From: Larimichthys crocea
Lineage: Eukaryota; Chordata; Actinopteri; Sciaenidae
Assembly (NCBI RefSeq): GCF_000972845.2
Contig: NC_040016.1
Span: 22,488,807 to 22,552,806, forward strand
DNA: 64,000 nt
Direction: 5' to 3'
A program made the translations under genes and the position numbers. Shown here piece by piece: positions 24,221 through 36,922 of this stretch (positions within the stretch are counted from its first letter, which is position 1; every line of letters begins with the position of its first letter). The notes below the pieces were generated by a model. That model saw only the letters and a list, made by a program, of their open reading frames with translations, was not told the origin of the DNA and did no database searches.

Positions 24221-24392
24221 ACTGTCTAAAACCTGGACGTAGTCTCTGTGACGTCCCCACAGGCTGTCTAAAACCTGGACGTAGTCTCCGTGACGTCCCC
24301 GCAGACTGTCTAAAACCTGGACATAGTCTCCGTGACGTCCCCGCAGACTGTCTAAAACCTGGACGTAGTCTCTGTGACGTCCCCGCAGACTG
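24221..24392 (-). repeat. 42-bp minisatellite, four units
   Basis: Four units begin ACTGTCTAAAACCTGGACGT (the second with one base change) at 24221 and then every 42 bases. They are separated by agtctc[ct]gtgacgtcccc. The variation between units is limited to a few positions, so the array is recent or homogenised. Confidence 0.92.
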
Positions 24393-25109
24393 GGTTTAGC
24401 AAACAGTGAATGTCGAATGTCTATGCAGTTATTTGTTTATAACCACATGAATGCACCTTGCTGATATAAATAATGCACATCCACCCCAGGAGAGTGGATC
24501 TATGTATTTTAATAACTCAAACCTCCTCATAACGTGAGTCCTGTGTACTTTCATATAATTTATGTTCCGGACCAAAAAAACAACAACCGTCAGGTCCCGG
24601 TTGGACCCAGCAGCCTCGGCAGTAAACATCCCACTTTTCACTTTGTGTCTTTGTGTCTTTGTGGCTTTGCTTTGATCACAGCGCTGACCAAGGTCAGAGC
24701 GAGCCTGACGACAGACACACAAGGCTGCAGCAGACACGACTCGGCCTGACTACTGATGATGGAGAAGACCTCACATTACCTCCCATCTGAATGCACGACA
24801 GCTCCGCCATAAACCGCCACATAATCACACTATGGGCTGTATGATGGCTTTTCAAGGGCTGCGTTTTGCTTTTGTGTGATGGCAGCCAGCTATTCTGAAA
24901 AAAAGATGGGACTATTTCCTCTGAGATGTTGGAATGATTTTTCTTTCAGCAGGTGTAGAAGGACCTGAGGACTGTGAGACTCACTTCATTACATGCCATT
25001 GCTCATCTTCACGCTGTTGATACGGCACACGCTGGTCTGGAGTCTTCTATGAGTCAGGAAAAGAAAAATCACAACTGTAGAATGTTAAAATGTGAAGCTG
25101 ACACACAAA
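24393..25109. other. No gene recognised
   Basis: The frames here are short, with no domain signature. Nothing else is seen. Confidence 0.5.
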
Positions 25110-25383
25110 GCGTTAGAAACTGCAGTTCCTCTAACGTCCACCTGAGGCTGGCTCCAGAAGTGAGTCAGTCTCCATAAGTCCCCATGTCCAAATGTCCAAC
25201 TTCACAGCAGAAATAAACATGTTTACAGCCTGGTACAAAAAACAGTTTTGGTCTCTGTAGCTAATTTCCCCGTTCATGACAACTGTACTGAGGGTGAATT
25301 TATATACAACTCACCTGTTCACATTATATTAAGGCTTAAAGTTATGCAGGATTAAGAGCGTGGACGCTTTGATTGATAGGTGG
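25110..25383 (-). repeat. Interspersed repeat, left arm of an inverted pair
   Basis: 25155-25383 is the reverse complement of 27205-27430, with only scattered mismatches. The part from about 25110 (aactgcagttcctctaacg) also matches 58915-58985 and, inverted, 63863-64000. It is a dispersed, unclassified fish repeat family with no coding capacity. Confidence 0.75.
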
Positions 25384-25599
25384 GTGTCGTCACTGAGCAA
25401 CCAGGCATCATTCAGCCCGCCTCAGGTCCACCAATGATCCACGTTCTCTGCCCAGTTTGGACTCTTTTAAAGTTAAACAGCCAAACAGCAACTCTCTGTT
25501 GTGTTTGTGAGGTAGAGATGTTGCTTTTGTGGGCCTTCCCCAAAAGTTCTGGCTGAAGACACACCTACAGAACTCAGTGACATCTAGTATGTAGCCGCA

Positions 25600-25764
25600 C
25601 CCTCTTCTTCCTAACGTGAAGGAGAAACTAAAGTGGCCACAAAACTGTATTCTTGAAAACTGCATTTGGGTCCAGTGTTTAGTTTGTCCGCTCTGAGCTA
25701 CTGTAGAAACATGGTGGTTCACCATTCAGTTATGAATAAATAAATCTGACACACTGGACCTTTA
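25600..25764 (-). mobile_element. Fragment of short inverted-terminal repeat element
   Basis: Ends in AATCTGACACACTGGACCTTT, the family terminus. Upstream modules (gaaggagaaactaaagtgg, gctactgtagaaacatgg) are typical of longer members. The far terminus is missing. Confidence 0.5.
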
Positions 25765-25817
25765 AAATAAACCAAACCAATCCTCCTCTTTCCGTCTCCA
25801 CATTCAGAGCTCCCCCT

Positions 25818-25824
25818 CCCTCTC

Positions 25825-25873
<49 letters not shown>
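25818..25873 (+). repeat. CT microsatellite
   Basis: A CT run interrupted by two TGTC variants. It produces Arg-Glu repeats when translated on the minus strand, which are not a gene. Confidence 0.95.
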
Positions 25874-25876
<3 letters not shown>

Positions 25877-26023
25877 CTGAAGCTCCAAACTTCTTTTGTC
25901 TCGGTGGAAGTCGAGCATCTCGAGGAACCACAGCAGATCTACTGACTGAATAAATACTGCTACGTGCTGACAGGAGGATTTGCTGAGCGTTTATGGTTCC
26001 TGTTTTTATAATGCCAACCTGGA

Positions 26024-26025
<2 letters not shown>

Positions 26026-26092
<67 letters not shown>
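26026..26092 (+). repeat. CA microsatellite
   Basis: About 33 uninterrupted CA units, among the longest pure dinucleotide runs in the window. Confidence 0.97.
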
Positions 26093-26093
<1 letters not shown>

Positions 26094-27204
26094 CATTATC
26101 CACAGGTAAATCGAACATTTTAGATTTTATCTCCAGCTGTAACAATAACTGTTATTATGTGGTTAGCTCGCTCCACTGATGCTCCGTACTCTCACGTTTG
26201 CTGAGCTGAATATTGATGTTGTGTTCGAGCTCACAGTGTCTCTGAACGTGTAAATAAAACAAAGTTTTAATTAAGTTATTAACTGTGATTAATATGAACG
26301 ATCAAAATGAAGTTTCTCATTCTAGCTCCAGCAGCAGAGTCTTAAATTAATCGATTCATTTCGTTGTCAGACTGAATCACCGGAGGCCGAGACAGCTGCG
26401 GCAGAAAATTCAATCAAACGATGGTTAATGAAATCAAAGTTTTAGTTTTTTTAACAGATCGTCCTGAATCAGAAATGAAGTCCAGGTTGATCAGACAGAT
26501 TTGAAATAACCTCATGTGACACTGTGTGTTTCATATTTACATAATAAATCCACGACCTGTGAGGACGAACACGTGAAATCAAAAACTCTGAGCTGACGAA
26601 CTGATGTGGACAGGAAGTGTTATTAGATTTGTGAGGAGCGTCACTCATATTCCCCATCATGGATTATTGTTACATGCAGAGGCTGATGGGAAAATGTAAC
26701 GTGACATGTTCAGCTTTAAACTCATATTACGAGCTCATGACGTGATGATCCGCTGGCGGCGTTAACAAAAGCTGACATTCCTCCAGCAGCAGGTTAGAGG
26801 TGGATGAGGGAGGTGGATGTGTGTGTCTGAAACTTTGAAGTCCTCCAGACTAAACAGAAAAATAAGAGCCATTTGTCATCGCCGTGCCACAGGAGAGTTT
26901 TCTGAACCGGTGCCCAACGAGACATCCGTAATAAAGACGATTAATATGTCTGCACGCTGGGTAAAGTTTGGTTAGGATTAAAAGATGGTGGTCAGCCTTA
27001 AGGACAGTCAAAGACCAGACAGTTAATGCTGTACTATGTCTCATTATTGTAGGTGTGCACCAGACAAAGCGCTGTTTTAAGGCCATAAATATGCAGCACC
27101 ACCCTGTTGGCAGTCCTGCCTCCATGCTGATATAAATATCAGCAAAGACGTGGAGCTGAATGAAGCCTGGCTGCTCAAACAAACCACCTGTAACCACGCC
27201 CACC

Positions 27205-27435
27205 TGTCAATCAAAGCGTCCACGCTCTTAACCCTGCATAACTTTAAGCCTTAATATAATGTGAACAGGTGAGTTGTATATAAATTCACCCTCAGTACAG
27301 TTGTCATGAACGGGGAAATTAGCTACAGAGACCAAAACTGTTTTTTGTACCAGGCTGTAAACATGTTTATTTCTGCTGTGAAGTTGGACATTTGGACATG
27401 GGGACTTATGGAGACTGACTCACTTCTGGATCCAG
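27205..27435 (+). repeat. Interspersed repeat, right arm of an inverted pair
   Basis: Reverse complement of 25155-25383, starting with CCTGTCAATCAAAGCGTCC. The last part (tggacatggggacttatgg) also matches 63898-63925. See the left arm for the family. Confidence 0.75.
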
Positions 27436-30394
27436 TTCTGAGCCAGTTTGTGGTTTCACTTCACAGACTCGGAGGTTGCCACCTGGGTGTTGTTCTTGGT
27501 CTGTTCTTCGTGTGGCTTCAAACCACCTGCAGGGTTTCAGAAGCATTTTGGCCACCAGACTTGAAACGTAACTCACCTCGGAGGTTTCCCGAGCTTCGTA
27601 TGAACACGTCTTCAGCTGAAGACTTCTTATCGCTTTCTTCAAAAGCTCTTTAAGGGATAACTCGCTGCTATAAGGCCACTGCAAAGTGAAGTCTTATCAG
27701 ATTAGTCCTGCTGCTCCTCACAGATAAATCACCACGATAACATGAAACAGCTGCTCGGATTAATAACATCAGATGATAAGTGGATTTGTTAACATTACAG
27801 ATAAGTCATGTGGATGAGAGGGAATCCGGTCAGGTGTCTGCTGAGGACACTCGACGGAGACGTAATTTCCAAGAATCAATTTGTTCTGTTGTGACTGACA
27901 GATGCACCGCCTCCGTCACACGGCGAGCGATCTCCTGCTGATAGAAACAAACACAGAGAGGCACTTTATTAATAGCAGAGCTCTGCTGGGTCATTTGGAA
28001 GAAATTGCTCCCTAGAGCTAAATCCCTCCGGAGCGCTGCGAGGCGGCGAGACGAGACAGAAAAATATAGTAAGGTGCCAAACTGGTAAAGACCAAAAACA
28101 GGCCAATTAAAAAATGATTTAAAAAAAAAATCAATTCAAGTGTGCATCAGGGGCCTGTAAACACCATTAGTCTGCAGACGAATAGCTGCTGTTGTGTCGG
28201 TGACAGCAAGCGCATTATTACGGCAGGAAAACAGGTGAAGTGGCTGGAAGACAACAACCTGAATTCAACTGAAGGGTCACAGGTTAAATTATAAATATAG
28301 AGTCTGCAGTATCATTGTGGGACTTTGTTTATGGTTTAATCAGCTAATGAACTGATGTAAAATCAGAAATAATCATAATTTTTACTAATCTTGATTGACT
28401 TAAGTCACAGTGCACCCAAAGCAAGTTTAGAGCTTGATATTCATATTTGTTGTAATTTGTTGCCTCCAGTTTCAGAGTGTAATCCTACTGTGGTAACTAT
28501 GTTCAGCTGTACTCGAGTATTTGTCTGATTACATTACTCATGATCAAGCAGCCAATCATCAACCAGGTCCCCAGCAGCAGCTGATCTCACTGCCTAGTCC
28601 AGCAGCAGTCAGCCCAGCTCGGCGTCTGTCTTTCAGCCTTTTATTTCACCAAGCTCTCACCAACCACTAAAAGTCAGTCCCACATTTACTCTTGTCCGGC
28701 GGCTTCTTGCTCGCTCACTCTCTCCTTTTCTCTTCTTAGCTTCCTCCGTCAGCGTCCTCTTCACTCTCTTCTCCTCTGCCATGATTTCAGAAGAAGAGGA
28801 GACCTTCTGAAAGTCAAACACTAAGACTCCCTTACTGCTCTGAGCTTGAGAGTCCAGATCTTCGGATGGTGAGACAGGTTTTATGTTTGATATTCATCCT
28901 TCAGACTTATCGTGTCCGGCAGACGAGAGCAGCCGGCGTTTCTAATGTATTTTGTGCGGCTGTCATCTTGAGATCAAGACCTAATTATCTCATTACCTCC
29001 AGATAAGAAGCCGTGTCCTCGTTGTTATGACTTCATTATCCAGATTTTTTTCAATCACAATAGCTCATGACTTATTTCATTATCTCGAAATTAAGACTTC
29101 AAACTGACTTTGACAAAAGCGATGACCGGGTGAAAACAAAAAGTGTTTGATAACATTCAGATGAAATCATTTTATCAGGGTGATAAAGTTGAAAAATGAA
29201 CATTTTCCTGAGCTGGTGGTGAAATAATAAAGTCCTGGTCTCATCAGAGTGAACAGTCAGCATGCTAACAAGTAATTACAGCAACAATTAATGAAGATTT
29301 AAAACATAATTAAACATTTAAGTCACATTAATAAAAGTCTTTATTTCTCAGCTCGATAAAGTTTGGATAAAGGTCGTCATCATGAGAGAACAAGCACAGT
29401 TATTAAAGGATGGAGGATTTAGTGGCGTCTTGTGGTGAAGTTGCAGACTGCAACCAACTGAATACCCTTCACCTCATCCTCTCATTGCTAGCCTGAAGGA
29501 GAAGCCTCTGCGGTACGAAGTGCTGAGACACAACAAAGAAATAAAAGCAATTCTTCAGCAGGTACTTTGTCATCGGCTGCATGACATGTACAACATGGGT
29601 ACACCGTGTGTTTATTAATTTTTTATGTCCTGCAAACAGTCATCGTGATTCCCAGAGCATCTGTAATGATCGATTGTAATAATTTGGTGCAACCTTCAGG
29701 TTACATGAGAATTTCTAGACACAACACCTTAGTACAAATTAATGCGACTCAAGGGTCCGTTCATTTTTAAACAAATCAATACGGGGCGGTTGAATACTGC
29801 ATGTAAAAGGTAAAAACACTTTTCCAAATACTTCACAGTCTGTTGGTGGTTTCTGTTGGATCAGGGAGGTGATTATGTTCAAATGTGGATGAAGGGTTTT
29901 ATTTTTATTTCAGGGTAAATCAATCTGACTCAAAGTAGCAGCAAACTTTAAAAAAATGCTGCTTCACTGCCTCCCAAGTTCTCTGCTTCAAATTGTTCCT
30001 TAGAAAGTTCGAAATAATATATATAATAAAATAGAAGAGTACTTTGTTAATCCTCATGAGGAATTAAACTCATCTGGACTTTTACAACCCTCCACTCGCA
30101 TCGTCATTTCGAATGATTCAAACCGGCCACCTTCAGAGTCTGCGTCTTTAACCTCTGGGCTACTTACCTCCAAGTTTACCACCTGTTATTTTTACCAGCC
30201 TACCTGAATATAGCAGCCTAAAACTGGGCCTGCTTTAGAGTCACTTTAAAGGTGCAGGGGCAGGGTATATGGAGTATACAGCCACATATTTTTGGGTATA
30301 CTCGCTTGTAAACTCCCTCTGATGTGCATGACTCATGATCATGAGTCAGGATCTCCTGCCACTGCCCATTGGGAGTCCTAATCAGATGTCGAAC
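27436..30394. other. No gene recognised; one repeat fragment
   Basis: A fragment of the short inverted-terminal family lies near 29404-29540 (aaaggatggaggatttagtgg, then gcctgaaggagaagcc). Otherwise the stretch has mixed composition without coding or RNA signals. Confidence 0.5.
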
Positions 30395-30835
30395 CATCTC
30401 AGGGGACCCTTTCCATACAAAGAAGCAGCGGCTCGACTCTGAGTTCCCTGCAGAGCTCCTAACTCTATCTGAGCCCGACCACCCAACGGAGGAAGCTGAT
30501 TTCACTTGTATCCGCAACCTCATTCTTCCGGTCACTACCCAAAAGCTCATGACCACCGGTGAGGGTTGGAACGTAGATGGATGAAAAAAATGAGAGCTTT
30601 GCTTTCTTGCTCAGCTCCCTCTGAACCACAATGGTCCAGTACAACGTCTGTAATACTGCTGACACTGCACCGATCTGCTGGTCCATCTCGCGCTCCATTT
30701 TTTCATCAATCGTGAACAAGATCCTGAGATACTTGAACTCCTCTACTCAGGGCAGCAGCTCACTCCCAAGCTGGAAGGACAATTCCACTGTTTTCCACCA
30801 TGGACCATGGACTCAGACTGTAGTTCCACCATGAC
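30395..30835 (-). mobile_element. Decayed RTE/Rex3-like LINE fragment
   Basis: Minus-strand frames keep the family blocks MEREMDQQIGAVSAV, then SIYVPTLTGGHEL and ISFLRWVVGLR. These correspond to the region after the reverse transcriptase fingers and palm in the Rex3-like LINEs also seen at 40309, 51852 and 54105. The frames are interrupted, so the copy is dead. Confidence 0.75.
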
Positions 30836-32837
30836 TGATGTATGATAATAATGATCCTGACACCCTGAAGTCAAACAGCAGGACTTCAGTGATAATATGC
30901 AAATACTTCTGTTGAGTTCATATCTAAGAGCAGTCTACCCTCTGCTTCAGACAACTGTTTACAACAATAATTTCTACGAGGCATTAAATGCATCGAATGT
31001 GACACAGTAACTCTTTAAAATCAGTAAAGGAGCATGGAAATATATTTTTTCCATTTCCTGGTTTGTTGAGATGACCTTAAACAGTGCTGTAATACTTTTA
31101 AACATAATTAAACATTTAAATCACATTAATATCAAAAGTTTGAGGTTATATAAAGTTTGGGTAAAGGTCATGCGAGAATACTTTGATGAAGCATAGTTAT
31201 TAATATTAACCAGGGTGGCTCCTGTGATGAAATGTTGTAATTTAGTTTTTCAGCACACTCATTTTCTCAGCCTGTCTCATCTGCCTCTGTGATTTCCTGT
31301 TTCCCAGGATTTCTTTTTCAAAGTGCTTCATGGCTGAATTGCATTCTGGTCCCATTTCCTGCTCCCGTGGGTGTAGAAATTGGTTTGAGAGTTTCTTCCT
31401 TGATGGATTTGAACGCTTGAATGTCGAGACAAAACGGCTCCAGAGAAAACTTTAATCCTGAGGTGTCGATGCCTCGATCTGATCTTTTTTAGACATTAAC
31501 TGATCAAACTCAACTGTTGCCGTCAGGGAATGTCTGCAGGTCATCAACATTTGGCCTGGTATCGATGTAAAGAAGCGAATCAAACAACAACAAAATGAAT
31601 GCGGGAATGTTGCTGCCTCCAGCTTCCACACAGGACTGAAAGGTTGAACTGTACACAGCTGCTCCTATTTCGGTTTCAGCCTCCAAAGCAGAGCCGCCCG
31701 AGGCGTTATTGAGTTGTAAACACTCACAGGAACAGGTAAGTATCATTCAAATCAGCTTCTGTTGGTTCTGCAAGGTAGTAAGAAACAAACAGAGAGAGAG
31801 AAAGTGTGATTGTTGGTTTAATTTCAAAGGTATTTCAGTCTCAAACTTTGGATGACAGATTTCTTAATCGTCAAACTGACGTTGGTATTACTGTCCACGG
31901 CACCTGCAGGCTGGTTTCTAATGATTTTGGTGACCCCAACTTGATGTTTCTGTGAGTCGGCAAATGTTTCCAGTCATACAAGAGAAACACTCAAATCTAA
32001 TGGGCACACTGAGGTTTAATTACCGGGCAAAGTAGCCTCAGGTTGTCTACAAGGTAATAGTTTTTTTTCTAATTATAACTTTGGGAATATCAACCAATGA
32101 CCCATGTTAAGGTGTGAAACCTGTAAGCAGTAAACTGACTTTAACATCTCCCTGAAATGGAAAGTCTGTTTATGTCCTAATTTTAATGTCTTTCCTGTAA
32201 ATAGATAGAAAAGGACCTCTGCATTATGAATGGTAGCGTTATGATCAAGTTTCAGCATCTACCTTCCAGTGAACACCGCCTTACCCGAGACCGAACACAA
32301 CTTCTGAACCAGCAGTGAGCGGCATTCTAGCAGGGAGTACAGCAGCTTACCAAGGTGGTTTTCTTGCCGGGTTTGGTTCCTGGCATCCGGGCGCTGAGTC
32401 GGCTCAGTTACCTGTGTGGCTGACTGAGCTCACGATGTTAGATGTGGTTGGAAAATCCAAAGAAACGCAGACTGCCTCTCTGGGATTAAAGTCAGTCTTC
32501 ATGACAGTGGTGAGTTTTAATGCTGCGCTCGTTTCAGCACCAACGAGATGAGTAAATGAAAACACAGATGGACAGAAGCAATGAGCAACATTACACTGAT
32601 GATTCGGGGAAATACGAGTTTCACTGTGAACCTGCTGTAAGGCTGTCGTTCTTTTAAACTATTAAACTATTCAGATATTACTCTGTGAAAATACTCCACT
32701 ACAAGCAAAAGTCCTACATTCAGTAAAATGCAGAATGATGGGATCCTGTTAACTTTGTCTTGTCTTTTATTTATTTCCTGTTTAATTTGCTGTTTGTCTG
32801 TATTGTGGTACATGTATTCTCTGTGTTTTCTCTAAAA
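30836..32837. other. No gene recognised
   Basis: Short frames only; for example, the one at 32315-32551 opens with a non-ATG codon and has no domain signature. No repeats or regulatory sites are supported. Confidence 0.45.
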
Positions 32838-33118
32838 TTAGAGATCTGCTGAAGACATCAAGGATGTCAAAAGGATCCAGCTGAGGTGGTCCGGGCATCC
32901 GATCAGGACGCCTCCTGGGCCTTCCTTTGGAGGTTTTCTGGGCACTTCCAACAGGCAGAAGACCCAGAGGGCAGATCCAAAACTCACTAGCCCATCTGGA
33001 CTGGGAACGCCTTGGGATCCCCCAGGAGGAGTTGGAGAACGTTGCTGGAGAGACAGACCTCTGTCGTCCTGATAAACCTGCTGCCACCACAAGACAACCC
33101 GGCTATGGAAAGAAATGA
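32838..33118 (+). mobile_element. LINE C-terminal coding relic
   Basis: The plus strand carries fragments of the conserved C-terminal block of fish Rex3-like LINEs: LGIPQEELENVAGE in one frame and RW-GHPIRTPPG in another. The block is frame-shifted and short, so it is a relic of the ORF2 end. Confidence 0.65.
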
Positions 33119-36029
33119 TGGAGGGTCTTTAAGTATGACTAGCAGCTAATACTTTTCACCCCTTCAGTAAGATTTTGCACAAGAACCAGTTGAGTAAATG
33201 TAATGTAAAGTTAAATTCCACCACTGATAACAAAGACTGTCCACCCTCATCATGGTTGCATTGGTCACCAGTTCATCACAGGGATGACACAAACAAACAA
33301 ACCATTCGCAGGCAAGTCACCAGTTAACCCGTGAAGTCTTTGGACCGGAACTGGACCATGAACCTTCTTCTTCTTCTTCTTCTTCACTGCACCACTGTGC
33401 CACCACAACAAAGACTACGATAAAGTTAATGACTGGAATAATAAACACCACCCAGAGCTCCATCGTCCATCATCGGCCTGACGCACAGAACAAATAAACC
33501 AGATAAATGGTTTAAATATTTAATGGGCTTTCATAATAATAAAGTGAACTTCTAGAGTTACTCTGCAGGTACTGTCGACTTTCTGACCCCTGACTTTCTT
33601 CAGATTGTTTGTTTGCTGCATTTTCAATTGAGGGTCTGAAGCTTTGTCGCTCTGGATGAGTGAGTTAACTGCCTCAAAGGTCAGTTTTAATGCATTATTG
33701 TGCTTTTTCTGTCAGCACTCTGTAGTGATCTGTGACTTCTTCCTGCACATCAGCTCCTTTTAAAAGTCAAAACACCTACAGAGAGAAGCGTCGACCTCCA
33801 GCTCAGCACACACGTCGGGTCTCTGCAGATAAGAGGCAGCAACGTCGATGAGAGGCCAATAAATTACAGATGTCTGCATTAGAAAGCAGTCGGCGATGCC
33901 GGCGTGACATTTCGTCTTAACAAAGCGTTTCTAATTTTGCCTTCACATGCAACAAAGTCGTGAAATAGGCCACTTCATCAGCTGAGCGCGACGCTACATT
34001 GTTCCGCACAGCGTTGGCTCGTTTAAAAAGTATACTCCAAATGGGGTATTTGTAATCCTCAAAAGTATAGGTGGGAGGGGGTCAGAGGATAATCACACTT
34101 ACATTATTCCTGCAAATTGCATGCCATGAGGGGGTTCAGTGCTCCAGCTGAATTCTGACAAGCTCCAGCACTCAGATTTTCTGCTTTCTGTGCTGCTGAA
34201 AAACCTGAGTAAGATTCACTTCATGTGACAAGTTTCTTTGTAGGGACACATTATTCACAGCTTCAGTCAGAGCTGGAGATAATTATGTTATAATGGTAAT
34301 TATATGTCGTGCACTGGCCTTTATGTATGGACCTTTAGTGTTCAGCAGGGAAACCTGAGAGTACCCAAATGTACACTCAGATGATTTAATCAATCCGAAC
34401 CAGAAACCACAGAGAAATCTGTGAACACGCCTTGAGAGGTTTGACAAACGCTGCAATCTGCTGCAAGTCAAAGGTCGCTCATTCTGTATTCCAGACTTTT
34501 CTTTAGCACTATAATTCTGCACGTCAGCTTCAGGTTAACAAAGTGGTTTAATGGTTTAAAGAATAAACAAGGGAAACTTTAATTTAATTGTTGGTCCATG
34601 AGGCCAACAGATGGTAACTCTGACCTCCACACCTTTATGTGCAAACAAACATCAGTCCAGGTAATCTATTAAAACAGTTTTTCTTTATTTTCTAATTGGC
34701 GCAAAGGTAATCTGTATAAACAGATATCTGCATATAAATGCTGAATTTACTGTCAAGGGACCAAGATTGTGATGCCTGAAGTGTTCTGGTAAATCATGCA
34801 CCATGCATAAACATCATTCCCAGAGATGCTCGTCGTATAAAGGTTCAAAAATATCAGTCCACAAAGAAAACAGAAGAATTGAATAAAATATCGACAGTCG
34901 ACAGGAAATCTTCCTCCACATGTGGACGGATTGTGTTTAATTCTGCGGTTCATAAAAACAAAAGTCAAAGCAGACACCACATCTAATAATACCAACAGAA
35001 ATTACATTTTCTGTCTCCTTCCAGCAGCTGTCAAAACCTTTTCTGTATTCTGTCAGTAACTGCTGCAGCTTCGTCTTTTTGTCCTCTGGCTCCGAGTTTG
35101 TTCTTGTTTATGAAAAACTGATGCATGAAAAACAGAAATGTGTTCACCTTGAAGGTCTGACACTGAGAAAAACTTGTGCTTTCCAGGATGTTTTACAATT
35201 AAACGCTGATTTCTCTAACATTACACGCTGATTTGAAACAGTTCCTGCTGTCACTGAATTTATTTTTAACAGGAATTTGTCTTCTGAGATGTTTTTCTAT
35301 AAAAATCTTGTTCTGCAGACAGACAGTCCGCAGACAGAACTTTGAAACGTCAGGAAGAGGTTTTAATAAGTTTTGTATCCCTCCTTCAACAAAGATGAAC
35401 CCAATAAGCTGCAGATCCCAAAACTCCTCAAGACTTCGTCTCCTTCTTCTTGGAATTAACTTCAGTCTCATCTTCGGCTCTTGTGTCTGTCCTCAGGTCT
35501 ACCTCTGATAAAAGTCTCCACTTGTCCATAATATCTTACGCCGCCACAATCCTTTAAGCTGCCAGTCTCAAAGTCCATCTATTCCCAAAGACTCAGAGGT
35601 GATGTTCATTTTTCAGGGTTTAAAAATGGTCACCGGTTATGAGAAAGCCCCAGAAGATTCTGCGTTTCAAATATCTAGTTTCAACAATTTTTCTCTCGTT
35701 TGGCGCTTTCTTTGCCAAACTACTCTTGCTAACACATTCAGAGTTTTTATCCCGTCATGGAAAGTCAAAGTTGCTGAGTCACTGCGCTTCAGCCTCGGTG
35801 TGATTGACTGTTACACGACCCATGAAATTTCTCAGTGGCACAATCATTACCTGTCTTTTCACACCTTGACAACACAATTATGACTTTTACTCTTACAGGA
35901 TAATTTATTTAAACAGAGATTAACAGAAGAAGAACTGTGAGTAAGCACACATTCATCTATACATTAATCATAATGTTGTTTTTACTGCGTTTATAGACAC
36001 ATGAAATACACTGACAGCATAATGAATGA
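33119..36029. other. No gene recognised
   Basis: Includes a short CTT run at 33365-33385. The frame at 35233-35508 starts at a non-ATG codon and has no domain signature. Nothing else is supported. Confidence 0.5.
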
Positions 36030-36835
36030 ATAAATCTTTTTTTATTTGCAGATTATATTGTTACATAGATTAAAAAAGAGAAAACTTCTGGACAAAATAC
36101 TTCTTACAGCAATAAATCATGAAAATTACCATAAAACAAAAACACAGTCAAACATGAATCATCAGTTATCAATATAAAAATAAACGATGATAAAATAAAA
36201 AATTATTGTTTTTGGTCCAGTCACTGCTTGGTAATGAAACAGATGTGGTAAAGTAAGTTAGGACAGACGATGACGGAATTTGGTTCCTTAAAAAGACATT
36301 TTCAGAATGTTTATTCATGTTTTTCCTGTAAGTATAAAAGCCCGGGAGAAGAAGGGTACAACAATTTAGACAACAGTTTGGAATTCGGCATGAAGAGATC
36401 TGATCAGGGGATGCATCCCAAACTCACTTCTTTCTTTGAATAAAGTCGTAATTCGAGTCGTAATTAAGACAAGTCAAGACGAGTTAACGAGCATCCACAG
36501 ACCGACCTCGGCAGACACGACACCGTCAAACTGTTTTTGTAGAGCCACTAAAATTCCAACAAATCCAGATTTTTTGACCATCTACGATGGACGCAGGATG
36601 TAACACACGCACACACCAGCGGTTAATATATATCACACGAGCATTTACTTTTATACATTTCAGAAAATATCTGTAAAGCTCGATCTAAACTAGAAGAATT
36701 AGTAATGACAGGTGTAAGAGGTTATATCAAAAATATACAGCAATACAACATGAATCTAACAACAATAACTTGGATGTCAAAGATTATAATAATATAACTG
36801 AGATAATATAATAACAGAAGCAAAGCTAAGTCTAC

Positions 36836-36917
<82 letters not shown>
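36030..36917 (-). other. 3' UTR of receptor copy 1
   Basis: Lies directly downstream of the copy 1 stop codon. A TTTATT at 36041-36046 reads AATAAA on the gene strand, and the surrounding block is conserved in other copies (42834, 43112, 48863), supporting its use as the polyadenylation signal. The block near 36540-36700 recurs downstream of copies 2 and 3. Confidence 0.7.
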
Positions 36918-36921
<4 letters not shown>

Positions 36922-36922
36922 C
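36836..36922 (+). repeat. TATC microsatellite touching the stop codon
   Basis: About 22 units of TATC with one interruption. The TAG stop of receptor copy 1 (36918-36920) lies inside the last units. A matching array is found at 49543-49630, and a disordered one at 47077-47162. Confidence 0.95.

Noticed and set aside
24221..24392. CRISPR-like array
   Set aside because: The units are contiguous 42-bp tandem copies without variable spacers, in a vertebrate genome.
25719..26096. 125-codon minus-strand frame with Val-Cys and Arg-Glu repeats
   Set aside because: It spans the CA and CT microsatellites; there is no domain or exon support.
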